Shown piece by piece: positions 54,385 to 63,490 of a stretch of 64,000 nt of DNA (its first letter is position 1; every line of letters begins with the position of its first letter). Source of the stretch: Psychrobacter sp. BI730 (GTDB lineage: Bacteria > Pseudomonadota > Gammaproteobacteria > Pseudomonadales > Moraxellaceae). Where the stretch lies: NCBI RefSeq assembly GCF_013414195.1, contig NZ_JAATTV010000013.1, positions 48,119 through 112,118 on the forward strand. The letters are read 5' to 3'. A model generated the notes under the pieces. That model worked only from the letters and a program-made list of their open reading frames with translations, was not told the DNA's origin and made no database searches. The position numbers were made by a program, and so were the translations under genes.

Positions 54385-54885
54385 ATGAATGCAGTTCGTC
54401 GGAAAAAACTGACGTGGGTTATGTTTACGCTGGCAGGTGCGGCAGTAGCAGTTATGTTGGTTATCTATGCCATCGGGCAGCAAACTGACTACTACTTTGA
54501 TGCAACTGCGATTGCCCAAGGTGAAGCGCCTCAAGACAAACGTATTCGTGCTGGTGGTATGGTGGTTGCCGGTAGTGTGCAGCGTGCAGCAGACAATCCA
54601 TTAAATGTTGAGTTTGCGATTACTGATTTTCAATCGACCGTGCCAGTGACTTACCAAGGTATCCTGCCAGACTTATTTGCTGAAAACTCAGGTGTCGTGG
54701 CTACGGGTAAAATGCAGGGCGATACTTTCGTTGCTGGGGAAGTACTGGCTAAGCATGACGAAAACTATATGCCACCAGAAGTTGCTAAATCTATGAAAGA
54801 AAATAATCGCAGCGGAGCGATACCTACTTCTGAACAGTATAATCCTGCTGAAAAGATTCATGAGACCGAAACGCTACAACAGTAA
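54385..54885 (+). CDS. ccmE: Cytochrome c maturation haem chaperone CcmE
   Basis: CcmE carries haem covalently on a histidine and delivers it to CcmF/H for attachment to apocytochrome c. The 166 residues have one N-terminal anchor (about 10-30), the beta-barrel ([12 protein letters not shown]...), and the haem-binding [12 protein letters not shown] with His124 and Tyr128. A 243-bp gap separates it from ccmD, which is unusual, and a terminator follows. ccmF, ccmG and ccmH are not in this window. Confidence 0.96.
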   Translation: MNAVRRKKLTWVMFTLAGAAVAVMLVIYAIGQQTDYYFDATAIAQGEAPQDKRIRAGGMVVAGSVQRAADNPLNVEFAITDFQSTVPVTYQGILPDLFAENSGVVATGKMQGDTFVAGEVLAKHDENYMPPEVAKSMKENNRSGAIPTSEQYNPAEKIHETETLQQ

Positions 54886-54908
54886 TGATTTTGAGCTTTC
54901 ATACCATA

Positions 54909-54941
54909 TAAAAAAGCCACCGATTATCGGTGGCTTTTTAT
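54909..54941. terminator. Bidirectional terminator after ccmE
   Basis: AAAAAAGCCACCGAT pairs with ATCGGTGGCTTTTTA, with flanking A/T runs, between ccmE and the convergent aldo/keto reductase gene. Confidence 0.9.
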
Positions 54942-54985
54942 TGAGCTGTGTTTAGCTAATCAGCTAATCGTACTTATTAACCCTG

Positions 54986-55834
54986 TTAGTCATCCCATAC
55001 TGGGCTATAGTCAGGATGTTCAATTTTACGACCGTCAGAGCTGGCTAGGTTACCGATTTTTTCTAACTCATCTGCACTTAACTCAACCTTGATGGCATCT
55101 AGATTGCCTTGCAAGTGATCAGGATTAGACGTTTTTGGAATGGCTACACGATGCTTGTCTGACAAGATCCAAGCTAGTGAGATTTGTGCTGGTGTTACGT
55201 TATGCTTATCTGCAATCTCTTTAATTACTTCGTTATCAAATACATCACCACGTGCTAATGGCGAGTAGGCTTCTAGTAGAATATGATGATTATTCAAAAA
55301 GGTCTGCAATGTGTTTTGCTTAATGAACGGATGAAACTCTACTTGGTTCACGACGATAGGCACATCAGCATATTTCTTGGCTTCAATGATATTAGCAATA
55401 TTGAAGTTTGAAACACCAATATGACGCGTCAAGCCTTGCTTTTGGAGTTCACACAGCGCAGGAATGGTCTCAGATAATGGCACGCGGTCATCAGGCCAAT
55501 GCAATAGCAATAAATCAACATAATCGGTACCCAAATCTTCCAAAGAACGTTTTGCTGCTGCGACCAGTTTTTCTGGCTCAAACTTCATATCATCTGGAAA
55601 AATCTTGGTAGTCAAAAAGAACTTATCACGAGCCACGCCTGACTGTCTGATACCTTCGCCAACTTCTTTTTCGTTACCATAAGCTTGAGCGGTATCGATA
55701 TGCTCATAACCCATTTCTAACGCTTTTTTGACCACGTCTACGCAATCTTGTCCAGTTGACTGCCAAGTACCTAGCCCTAGGATTGGGATATTTGCTTGTC
55801 CAGCGGTACGAATATTATAGTTTTTAGCGCTCAT
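54986..55834 (-). CDS. Aldo/keto reductase
   Basis: This is a 282-residue cytoplasmic NADPH-dependent reductase of the TIM-barrel AKR family. The tetrad is visible: DTAQAYGNEKEVGEGI (Asp and Tyr near residues 46-51), a Lys in the TTKIF segment and LLLHWPDD (His). Then HIGVSNFNIANI and VNQVEFHPF, and the cofactor region ISLAWILSDKHRVAIPKTSNPDHLQGNL. It is closest in pattern to DkgA/DkgB-type 2,5-diketogluconate/methylglyoxal reductases. The substrate is not certain. AAGGA lies upstream of the ATG. Confidence 0.9.
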   Translation of the reverse strand: MSAKNYNIRTAGQANIPILGLGTWQSTGQDCVDVVKKALEMGYEHIDTAQAYGNEKEVGEGIRQSGVARDKFFLTTKIFPDDMKFEPEKLVAAAKRSLEDLGTDYVDLLLLHWPDDRVPLSETIPALCELQKQGLTRHIGVSNFNIANIIEAKKYADVPIVVNQVEFHPFIKQNTLQTFLNNHHILLEAYSPLARGDVFDNEVIKEIADKHNVTPAQISLAWILSDKHRVAIPKTSNPDHLQGNLDAIKVELSADELEKIGNLASSDGRKIEHPDYSPVWDD

Positions 55835-56159
55835 ATTATTATCCTTGTTATGTGTATCTTATAATTTTCATTCGTTTTAAATGTTATCAATAGTATGGTC
55901 TAACGAGTAAATTACTATTGAGCCTGTCCACTATAAGAAAAACTAAAGACAAGTGGAAGCGTGAGTGACGGTTTCCTACAAAGGGCAAACAGGCTGTAAC
56001 GTGATTTTTGATAGTTATTCAATGCACAGTTAGTCTTTTGATAACCTATTGGAAAACAGCATTCCTAGAATAAAAGACAAAAAAACGCCCATCACTCTAA
56101 GTAAAGGGCGTTTCTATTAATCATAACACCTAAAAAACTAGGTACTTTGATTTAAAGTC
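55835..56159. other. Intergenic region between metQ and the aldo/keto reductase
   Basis: This is 325 bp with no supported gene. It holds the metQ terminator at 56081-56118 and the promoter of the aldo/keto reductase. Nothing else was recognised. Confidence 0.45.
56081..56118 (-). terminator. Rho-independent terminator of metQ
   Basis: AAAACGCCC (56082-56090) pairs with GGGCGTTT (56106-56113). On the minus strand the A run becomes the T tail. Confidence 0.8.
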
Positions 56160-57137
56160 TTATTGAGCAGCAGCTTCTGCAGTTTCTGGAGCGTCAGCGC
56201 TTTCAGTTTTAGCAGCAGTGTCCGTATGTGCGCTATGATCAGTACCCCAGATTTTTGGGTACTTGTAGCCAGGGAACGTTTCATGAGCATACTTTTTGAA
56301 AGCTTCTGAGTTATAAGCGTTGGTCACATCTTCAACCCATTTTTTACCAGTATCAGCAGATTTGATCGCTGACCAGTTTACATAAGCAAAGCTTGGCTCT
56401 TGGAACAAGGCTTCGGTCAATTTGATACCAGAGTCGGTAGCATAGTTACCGTTGATAACTGCGAAGTCAACTTCATCACGCGCGCGTGGTAATTGAGCAG
56501 CTTCTAGTTCAACGATTTCGATATCGTATTTGCTGTTATCAGCGATATCTGCTTTTGATGCTGTCAATGGATCGATATCGTCTTTTAGCTTAATCCAGCC
56601 AAGATCGTCCATCATGACCAACGCACGAGCAAAGTTACTTGGATCGTTCGGTGCAGACACACTCATGCCTTTAAATGCTTCATCTAGGCTAGATTTTTTA
56701 CCTGAGTAGATACCAAGTGGTGCGGTTGGTACTTGGAATACTTCAACAAGATCAAGGTTGTTCTCTTTTTTGAAGGTATCAAGGTAAGGCTTGTGCTGGA
56801 AGATGTTGATATCCAAATCGCCTTCAGCCAAAGCAAGGTTAGGACGAACATAATCAGTAAATGCAATCAACTCAACTTCATAACCTTGAGCTTCAAGCGT
56901 GCTCTTTACTTGGTTACGAACCATATCAGCAAAATCGCCTTCAGTCGTACCGATAACGATTTTGGTATGATCAGGATCGATATCGCTAGCGGCAGTTTCT
57001 GCAGTGGCACCTTCGGTTACTGGCTCTTTAGTCGCTTCTGGCGCTGATGAATTGCTGCAACCAACTAAGACTAGACCTGATACACCAACAGCAGCAAATG
57101 CGGTAGCTAACTGACGGCTGATATCTGTTAATTTCAT
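56160..57137 (-). CDS. metQ: Methionine ABC transporter substrate-binding lipoprotein MetQ
   Basis: MetQ binds D/L-methionine at the outer face of the inner membrane. The 325-residue precursor has a lipobox VLVGC with Cys27, then a Glu/Ala/Thr-rich linker, then the NLPA fold with IVIGTTEGDFADMVRNQVKSTLEAQGYEVELIAFTDYVRPNLALAEGDLDINIFQHKPYLD near residues 60-120 and VNWSAIKSADTGKKWVEDVTNAYNSEAFKKY near the C-terminus. An Ala/Glu-rich C-terminal tail of about 20 residues is extra. A terminator-like hairpin separates it from metI. AAGGA lies upstream of the ATG. Confidence 0.94.
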   Translation of the reverse strand: MKLTDISRQLATAFAAVGVSGLVLVGCSNSSAPEATKEPVTEGATAETAASDIDPDHTKIVIGTTEGDFADMVRNQVKSTLEAQGYEVELIAFTDYVRPNLALAEGDLDINIFQHKPYLDTFKKENNLDLVEVFQVPTAPLGIYSGKKSSLDEAFKGMSVSAPNDPSNFARALVMMDDLGWIKLKDDIDPLTASKADIADNSKYDIEIVELEAAQLPRARDEVDFAVINGNYATDSGIKLTEALFQEPSFAYVNWSAIKSADTGKKWVEDVTNAYNSEAFKKYAHETFPGYKYPKIWGTDHSAHTDTAAKTESADAPETAEAAAQ

Positions 57138-57190
57138 AATATGTCCTTAATAATGAATGGGGTTGAGTAAAACGTTTATCGTCTGAACAT

Positions 57191-57228
57191 TAAAAAAGCA
57201 ACATTATAAATAGTAATGCTGCTTTTTA
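57191..57228 (-). terminator. Intercistronic hairpin between metI and metQ
   Basis: On the minus strand, AAAAAGCAGCATTA pairs with TAATGTTGCTTTTTT (one internal mismatch pair) and ends in six Ts. This is a terminator or attenuator inside the metNIQ operon, so metQ may depend on read-through or its own promoter. Confidence 0.6.
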
Positions 57229-57305
57229 TGAGCGCTGAGATAAGGGTTGAGTGTTGCCAAAAATAAACCTAGTCGCTCGCAATGTCAAGTATTCTCTAAA
57301 GCGGT

Positions 57306-57992
57306 TTAACGTTTGTCTAAACGATTGGCGAGCCAGTTGCCAGAGGCTTGAATCGATATAACCATGATGGATAGTACAATCACGATAAAAACCATTACCT
57401 CGGTCTGATAGCGATAATAGCCATAACGAATGGCCAAATCACCCAAACCACCACCGCCAATCATACCAGCCGCCGCTGAGTAAGAGAGCAAACTGATACA
57501 CAAAATGGTGACAGAGAGTACCAACCCTGAGCGCGCTTCATTGAGCAGCACTTTGATGATAGTAAAAGGCCTGGCGCCCATCGATTCGGTCGCTTCAATA
57601 ATACCGCGCGGCACTTCACGCAAATTTTGCTCGACCAAACGCGCAAAATAAAATGAACCTGCAATCGCCAGTACGAGCGATGCGGCAATCGGACCAATAC
57701 CAGTACCGACGATGGCCTTGGTAAATGGACTCATCGCAATCATCAAAATAACGAAAGGGAAGGCGCGCATAAAGTTAGTAATGCCGCCGAGTACGCCATA
57801 TAGTGTTTTGTTTTGCAAAAACTGACGATCACTAGACAAAAACAAGAATACGCCAAAGAGCCCACCGATAAGGATGGCGACCGTAGTTGAAATACCAAGC
57901 ATCACGAACGTATCAATAAACGCGCTCACGATCTCTTTGCGTAGGGCAAGCAACTTGTCTATAGAGGCGGATAATTCAGTACCAGTTAACAT
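57306..57992 (-). CDS. metI: Methionine ABC transporter permease MetI
   Basis: This is a 228-residue inner-membrane permease with five helices. The inner-membrane loop motif EAARSGLVLSVTILCISLLSYSAAAGMIGGGGLGDLAIRYGYYRYQ near residues 152-200 and the ATESMGARPFTIIKVLLNEARSGL EAA loop are clear. The ATG at 57992 is chosen because AGGAG lies 8 nt upstream. The earlier in-frame TTG overlaps metN's end. It lies 19 bp after metN in the same operon. Confidence 0.94.
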   Translation of the reverse strand: MLTGTELSASIDKLLALRKEIVSAFIDTFVMLGISTTVAILIGGLFGVFLFLSSDRQFLQNKTLYGVLGGITNFMRAFPFVILMIAMSPFTKAIVGTGIGPIAASLVLAIAGSFYFARLVEQNLREVPRGIIEATESMGARPFTIIKVLLNEARSGLVLSVTILCISLLSYSAAAGMIGGGGLGDLAIRYGYYRYQTEVMVFIVIVLSIMVISIQASGNWLANRLDKR

Positions 57993-58011
57993 ATCTATTT
58001 CTCCTGCCTCA

Positions 58012-58782
58012 TTAGTCCTCAACGACTAAGCCTTTGCCAATCGGGGTGGTTGCTTGAATCAGACCATCTCGCACATCCGCAACTTCTAATAGTTGTCCTT
58101 GATGCAATAACGCTGCGCGATCACAAAGTCTACGAATAACACTCATCTCATGGGTCACGATGACGATAGTCACGCCAAGCTGCTCATTGATATCACGCAG
58201 ACAAGTCAGCAAACTACGGGTCGTTGCAGGGTCAAGCGCACTGGTTGGCTCATCGGCCAACAATACTTTTGGACTAGGGGCAATCGCGCGGGCAATACCC
58301 ACACGCTGTTTTTGTCCACCTGACAACTGCGCAGGATAGTGACCAGCACGATCGGTCAAATCAACAATCGCAAGACAATCCATAACGCGCTTATGAATGT
58401 CGCGACTTGGATAACCAGAGATTTTTAAGTTAAATGCCACATTGTCAAAAACAGTTTGATTAGACATCAGATTAAACTGCTGAAAAATCATACCGATATT
58501 GTGACGGGCAATGCGCAGCTCACTGGCAGACAGCGTGGTTAGGTCAGTACCGTCTATCACGACTTGACCCGAATCTGGACGTTCAAGCATGTTGATTAGG
58601 CGCAATAAGGTAGATTTACCTGCACCTGAATAACCCATTAGACCAAAGATTTCGCCTTGTTTGATAGTCAGAGATGTCGGCTCAACAGCGGTAAACCAAT
58701 GTGGTTTGCCGTCTTTGTCTTTGATTGATCGGTCGCTTAAAAAACTTTTGGTCACATCGTTTAAGACAATCATGTCATTCAT
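58012..58782 (-). CDS. metN: Methionine ABC transporter ATP-binding protein MetN
   Basis: This is a 256-residue ATPase powering methionine uptake. It has Walker A GYSGAGKSTL near residue 50, signature LSGGQKQR near 156 and Walker B VLLADEPTSALD near 178. The C-terminal ACT/NIL domain found in E. coli MetN (343 residues), which senses methionine for transinhibition, is absent: the protein ends just after the ABC core with HQGQLLEVADVRDGLIQ. So this version probably lacks that feedback. It is the first gene of metNIQ. Confidence 0.93.
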   Translation of the reverse strand: MNDMIVLNDVTKSFLSDRSIKDKDGKPHWFTAVEPTSLTIKQGEIFGLMGYSGAGKSTLLRLINMLERPDSGQVVIDGTDLTTLSASELRIARHNIGMIFQQFNLMSNQTVFDNVAFNLKISGYPSRDIHKRVMDCLAIVDLTDRAGHYPAQLSGGQKQRVGIARAIAPSPKVLLADEPTSALDPATTRSLLTCLRDINEQLGVTIVIVTHEMSVIRRLCDRAALLHQGQLLEVADVRDGLIQATTPIGKGLVVED

Positions 58783-59038
58783 GGAGGGCTCAAAATTTAA
58801 TAAATTTTTTAATGGTCAAAAACGCGTCATCAGGCCTCTTTCAATATGTAAGAAGCTCGTCAAAACGACAACAGTCAATAACCGTATAATAAGGGGCGGT
58901 AATATAGCATATTATCAGGCACTTTGGATATGCACATACGTGTCCGGCTTATGATTAATAGCTATTAAGAATAAGCAGTTAAAATGGCAAATTTGAAGGT
59001 GACAGCGTGATAGCTATCTATATAATGATGGGGATTGA

Positions 59039-61168
59039 TTACTCGTGATAGTTGTAATGAGGGTCATGATGAATTGGGATGGTTACCAAAAATCTAGTAT
59101 GACCATTTAGCGTATCTGTAATAATGCGCCCTTGATGAGCGGTAACGATTTGTGAGACTAACGATAACCCTAATCCAGAGCCTTTATTTTTTTGCTGCAA
59201 ACGTACAAATGGACTGAAGACTTCTTCTCGTTTGCCTTCAGGGATACCAGTGCCTTCGTCGATTACAGCCAGCACGGCATATTTTGGCAGAGGACGTTCA
59301 GGTTCAGTTTTGGCTTTTTTCATATGCTTGGCAAATAAGCCTTCTTTACGCACAACTGCGCCTGAGCTCTCATGGTTTGAACTGTTAGATTTGGCGTCAT
59401 CTTTCGTATTGTTTGAGCCATTATTTTTAGTAGCGGCATCAGTAATAGAACTATCTGATTTTTGAACACTGTTCTCGATAAGAGTGCCAGTATTCTCGCT
59501 TTCTACGTTGCTTATAGATCTTATTGATGCTACTTCAGTCAAGCTAGCGTTGTTAGTAGTATCAGTGTCGCTAGCAGGTTCAGTAGAATCTGGAACAGCT
59601 TTCCAAATAACTTTCTTAATTCTGTCAGTTAACTCACTGGTAAAGCTGTAATAGTCAGCAAGTAGTGATGATTCGCTAGTAGTGGGTTGGGGTTTGCTAG
59701 CACTGTCTATCAAGCTTTCATCTGAAAGGCCGTTATCAATACTGACTTCATCATTGCTCTCGTTGCTCTCGTGGCGAGCAGCTATGTCTTCACCGTTTTT
59801 ATAGATAGTCGGCGTTGGTAGCTCTGCTATTGAGTCAGTCGTTTCTGATTTATTTTTATCAACTGCACTAGTGGCTTCATGTTTAGCAGTGTGGTGCTCA
59901 ATTACTTTAGCATCAGCGTTTTCTTCATAATCGTCAAAGTCTAAACTGTTGTAATCGACAAAGCTGCTGCATAGCACTGTTTGTAATAGATAGTCGGGCA
60001 CAGTTCCAGCTTCTTCCATGCTCTGAACACCGTATAGCAATACCGTAACAGGTGGCTTGCCATGTAGCATAGCGTTGGTAAGTAAATTACGAATCAAATG
60101 AGTCAACATTGATGACTGACCATCTATCACGATGTGCTCACCAATCAGAGTAGCTTCAGGATAGTGCTGACGTTCTTGATTTACCAAATCGTATAAATCG
60201 AGGTTTTCAACTTGCTGTAAGGCATGTCCCGCATCCAAACGGCTAACCAGTAATATGCTTTCTACTAAGTCATTAAGACCTGATAAGTCTCTATTGATCG
60301 CTTGTGCCCGTTTATCAAACTTTGCTTTGGTATCAGTTGGTAGTGCACCAGCCAACATATCCATCATTTCAATCTGTAGACGGATACGCGTAATAGGTGT
60401 GCGTAGCTCATGAGAAGCATGTGCCAGTAGCAAGTTATTGGCATCAATTAAGTGTTCAATTTTTTGTGCCGCTTGGTTGAATCCGCGTGCTAATGCAGCG
60501 ATTTCATCATTACCACGCGCATTCACTCGCACCGTAAAATCACCATCACCCAATTGAGTCATTTGTTGGCTTAACTGGTCAATACGCCATGTCATCGTCC
60601 GTGCAATCAACCATAGTACACCTGCCATAATGAGCAAAAGTAGTAGCGTACCAGTGAACAAGTTCAAGGCTGCAGAAAGGACAGGTTTTTTAGGCGTTAG
60701 ACGTGATTCGTATAATAAGGTGTAACCCGTACTGCTATACACTTGGGCTTGCTTGGTAGGTGACGTGTCTGCAAGTGATGGAAAAACGCGCGAGAACAAA
60801 GACGGGGTAGGGGGAAGCTCTAGGGGAAGATCGCTATTGTCAGTTTGCATGAGTAGCCGACCTTCGCTGTCATACAATCCCATTTTTGCTTGCAGTGATT
60901 CATCAAAAATATCGAAACTTTTCTTAACGACAGCCAGCATAAAACGAGACTGCAAACGATTGTCTTTACTGATGGAGATATTTAATTCGTGCAGGAATGG
61001 ATCGATTTGACCCAGAATCTGTGTGGCTAATATTTCTGAGCGAATACCAGCGTCTTTATCATGAACAAGTTGGGTCAACAGCACCATTGCCACTGCAAAT
61101 AAAGTAAGTGCCAGCATAACGCTGGCAAATAGTTTGGCAAATACGGAACGAAAACCCAATTGCTGCAT
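59039..61168 (-). CDS. Sensor histidine kinase with a large insert in its ATPase domain
   Basis: This is a 709-residue membrane histidine kinase. TM1 is at about residues 13-33, the periplasmic sensor region follows, then TM2 (about 170-190), HAMP, and the phospho-acceptor HASHELRTPITR with His253. The ATPase domain begins with the N box LIRNLLTNAMLHG (about 355-366), but then runs into about 240 residues of acidic Ser/Thr/Asn/Glu-rich disordered sequence (about 375-615) before resuming with the G1 box VIDEGTGIPEGKREEVFSPF (near 637) and G2 GSGLGLSLVSQI. The insert splits the Bergerat fold between N and G1 boxes. The response-regulator gene lies 85 bp upstream on the same strand. The signal sensed is unknown. 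Confidence 0.88.
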   Translation of the reverse strand: MQQLGFRSVFAKLFASVMLALTLFAVAMVLLTQLVHDKDAGIRSEILATQILGQIDPFLHELNISISKDNRLQSRFMLAVVKKSFDIFDESLQAKMGLYDSEGRLLMQTDNSDLPLELPPTPSLFSRVFPSLADTSPTKQAQVYSSTGYTLLYESRLTPKKPVLSAALNLFTGTLLLLLIMAGVLWLIARTMTWRIDQLSQQMTQLGDGDFTVRVNARGNDEIAALARGFNQAAQKIEHLIDANNLLLAHASHELRTPITRIRLQIEMMDMLAGALPTDTKAKFDKRAQAINRDLSGLNDLVESILLVSRLDAGHALQQVENLDLYDLVNQERQHYPEATLIGEHIVIDGQSSMLTHLIRNLLTNAMLHGKPPVTVLLYGVQSMEEAGTVPDYLLQTVLCSSFVDYNSLDFDDYEENADAKVIEHHTAKHEATSAVDKNKSETTDSIAELPTPTIYKNGEDIAARHESNESNDEVSIDNGLSDESLIDSASKPQPTTSESSLLADYYSFTSELTDRIKKVIWKAVPDSTEPASDTDTTNNASLTEVASIRSISNVESENTGTLIENSVQKSDSSITDAATKNNGSNNTKDDAKSNSSNHESSGAVVRKEGLFAKHMKKAKTEPERPLPKYAVLAVIDEGTGIPEGKREEVFSPFVRLQQKNKGSGLGLSLVSQIVTAHQGRIITDTLNGHTRFLVTIPIHHDPHYNYHE

Positions 61169-61253
61169 TAAACGATCTCTATTATTAAACGCTTGTACCG
61201 ACTCATAGTACAGAGTTTACACCATGAGTCAGCTAATTAGGCATCCTTTACGA

Positions 61254-61976
61254 TTACACCTGATCAGTGGCAAATTGATAGCCGACGCCGCGTACGGTAA
61301 TAATACGCTTTGGCTGACGTGGGTTGTCCTCGATCAAAGCACGTAGACGCGAAATATGTACATCAATTGCACGGTCAATATTGTCTGAGCTGTCATCATT
61401 TGGCATCGCTTGCCAGAGTTGCTCACGATTCAACACCTTGCCAGAATGAGTGGCAAAGTAGTGTAACAACTGAAACTGATGCGTGGTTAAACGTACTGGT
61501 TGGTCATCGATAGTGACTTCATGACTATCAGGGAACACACTCAAACGACCAAAAGTTAAGCTGTCTGATTGGCTATCGGCTTGATTTGGTTGCTCATGAC
61601 GACGAATAACCGCACGGATACGAGCTAATAGCTCACGTGGCTCAAAAGGCTTGGCGATATAATCGTCAGCACCCATCTCCAGCCCCAACACTCGATCGGT
61701 TGTATCGCCTTTTGCGGTCAGCATGATAATAGGTACTTTATTGGTCATGTTATTCTTGTTGCCACGAATCTTTTGACACACTTGCATACCGTCCATATCA
61801 GGTAGCATAAGATCCAATACAACCAAGTCAATATCGCGCTCTTTGGTGTCTAATAAGTCGAGACCTTCTTGACCAAGACCAGCATGATGCACATCATAAT
61901 AGTTCATGGTCAAATAATCGCTGATCAGCTCAGCCAAATCTGGATCGTCTTCAATCAATAAAATCTGCTTACTCAT
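61254..61976 (-). CDS. OmpR-family response regulator
   Basis: This is a 240-residue two-domain regulator. The receiver has acidic pocket EDDPD, phospho-acceptor Asp in LVVLDLMLPDMDG (near residue 56), and MLTAKGD plus ADDYIAKPFEP. The winged-helix DNA-binding domain ends with HISRLRALIEDNPRQPKRIITVRGVGYQFA. It resembles the RstA/BfmR group, but that is not decisive. AGAGGA lies before the ATG. It forms an operon with the downstream kinase (85-bp gap). The RND adaptor gene is 260 bp upstream, same strand, so it might be a target or partner. Confidence 0.93.
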   Translation of the reverse strand: MSKQILLIEDDPDLAELISDYLTMNYYDVHHAGLGQEGLDLLDTKERDIDLVVLDLMLPDMDGMQVCQKIRGNKNNMTNKVPIIMLTAKGDTTDRVLGLEMGADDYIAKPFEPRELLARIRAVIRRHEQPNQADSQSDSLTFGRLSVFPDSHEVTIDDQPVRLTTHQFQLLHYFATHSGKVLNREQLWQAMPNDDSSDNIDRAIDVHISRLRALIEDNPRQPKRIITVRGVGYQFATDQV

Positions 61977-62236
61977 GGAGTGTCCTCTAATTGTTATTGT
62001 GATTTATAAAAAGTATAACGTTTCTGGTAATAACGAGTTGTTGGTAATGATAAATAGTTAAACTATTAAGCCTCTACGTTTTCAAATATACAGAATAGCG
62101 CATAATTAAATGTGAGTCGTATTTTAATACTCGGATAATGCTATATATAGTAGGGTCATATTGCCTAATTATGCTGTTACAAAACAAGAGAAGCTTTGTT
62201 AATGTTTCTACGCAATGTAACTGTCAACGTAAACTA

Positions 62237-63490
62237 TTACGACACAATAACTTTTTTACCTTTAGAATCTACAGGTAAGTCAGCCAAACAAATTAAGCTA
62301 TCATTACTCACACCTGCTATCAAATACTGCTGCGTAGTAGGGTCGTATTCAACTACCTCAATAGGTTGGCGTGTTAAACGCTGATCTTGACCTATAATCC
62401 AAACATTAGCAGTCAATGGTTGTAGCGGCATATAAGGAGGAGTTTGCAACTCTGTCAGATCAACATCATGTAGCGCGCGCTTAGGTACGATAGTGCCTAC
62501 ATCTATTTGACCATAGTTGACGCGCCCTGTGACTTTCATATTTGGCAGTAACTTATCACGACTAACTTCATTGTCGATGACATTAACATAGACCAAGAGC
62601 TTTTTGGGCTGACTGGTCGATACCAGTTTACTGACCTGTCCCGTAAACTTGTCTGAGATACCTTCGGCGGTAAAATTGACTGTTTGGCCAACGGAAAGCT
62701 GTGGTTTGGCTTGTATAGGCAGGGTAGCCATAAAGTGCAGTTTGGTCTCGTCACTGATCTGTAGTAGAGACGCGCGCGCCGCTAGCTGTTGTCCTGCATC
62801 AGCAGATAAGTTTTCTACCCGACCCGAAAAGCTGGCATGAATGGTAATCGAATTATACGGTGCACCTTGTTTAGCAGTATTAACGTCTGCACCCTGATTA
62901 GTAGAGGTATTGCTATCAGTATCTATCGCAGAATTTGCTTCTAATGTTTTATCATTTTCACTATCAGTTTTTCTTACAACAGCAGTGTCTGCGTCTGGCG
63001 CAGCTTGTGCAGATTTAGCATCGAAGTTTTGCGTATCTTCTTGATTGTTTTGATTAGTACCCCCTGATTCTGAATTACCTTGTTCAGGCTTTTTCAAATC
63101 TTCAGCTTTGCTAGCCGTGCCCGTACGTCTAAAGACAAGCAATGGCGTGCCTTTTTCTACCCATTGACCTTCACTAACCAGTGTTTTTTCTATACGAATC
63201 GGATGTACCGCAACAAATGTGGTCTGCTTGATAGGTTCGATATTACCTTGTAATCCGAGACTTGGCTGATACCTTGAAGGTTTGATACTCAAGATATGTT
63301 CTGGCGTCATTGTGACACTATCACTTGTGATGATAAGTGGCGTGTCAGCGGTCTCTGCTTCAGTGTCAGTAACAGTCGATTCATTTACAGGTGACGGCTG
63401 ACAAGCTGCGATAAATAGTACGCTGAATAAATAGAGGATTTTTCTTAAATGTCTAGAAGCTGTCATAGCAGTCACCATTGTAATCGTCAT
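62237..63490 (-). CDS. RND-type periplasmic adaptor lipoprotein with disordered insert
   Basis: This is a 417-residue membrane-fusion-protein (HlyD/AcrA-type) subunit. The signal segment ends in the lipobox FIAAC with Cys30. The biotinyl-lipoyl half-motif VVHPIRIEKTLVSEGQWVEKGTPLLVFR near residues 80-115 and its partner NSITIHASFSGRVENLSADAGQQLAARASLLQISD near 215-245 are separated by about 95 residues of Asn/Ser/Asp-rich disordered sequence (TNQNNQEDTQNF...), where a normal adaptor has a coiled-coil hairpin. The beta-barrel and membrane-proximal parts follow (VGTIVPKRALHDV). No RND pump or TolC gene lies next to it. The start is uncertain among three ATG codons. Confidence 0.8.
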   Translation of the reverse strand: MTITMVTAMTASRHLRKILYLFSVLFIAACQPSPVNESTVTDTEAETADTPLIITSDSVTMTPEHILSIKPSRYQPSLGLQGNIEPIKQTTFVAVHPIRIEKTLVSEGQWVEKGTPLLVFRRTGTASKAEDLKKPEQGNSESGGTNQNNQEDTQNFDAKSAQAAPDADTAVVRKTDSENDKTLEANSAIDTDSNTSTNQGADVNTAKQGAPYNSITIHASFSGRVENLSADAGQQLAARASLLQISDETKLHFMATLPIQAKPQLSVGQTVNFTAEGISDKFTGQVSKLVSTSQPKKLLVYVNVIDNEVSRDKLLPNMKVTGRVNYGQIDVGTIVPKRALHDVDLTELQTPPYMPLQPLTANVWIIGQDQRLTRQPIEVVEYDPTTQQYLIAGVSNDSLICLADLPVDSKGKKVIVS

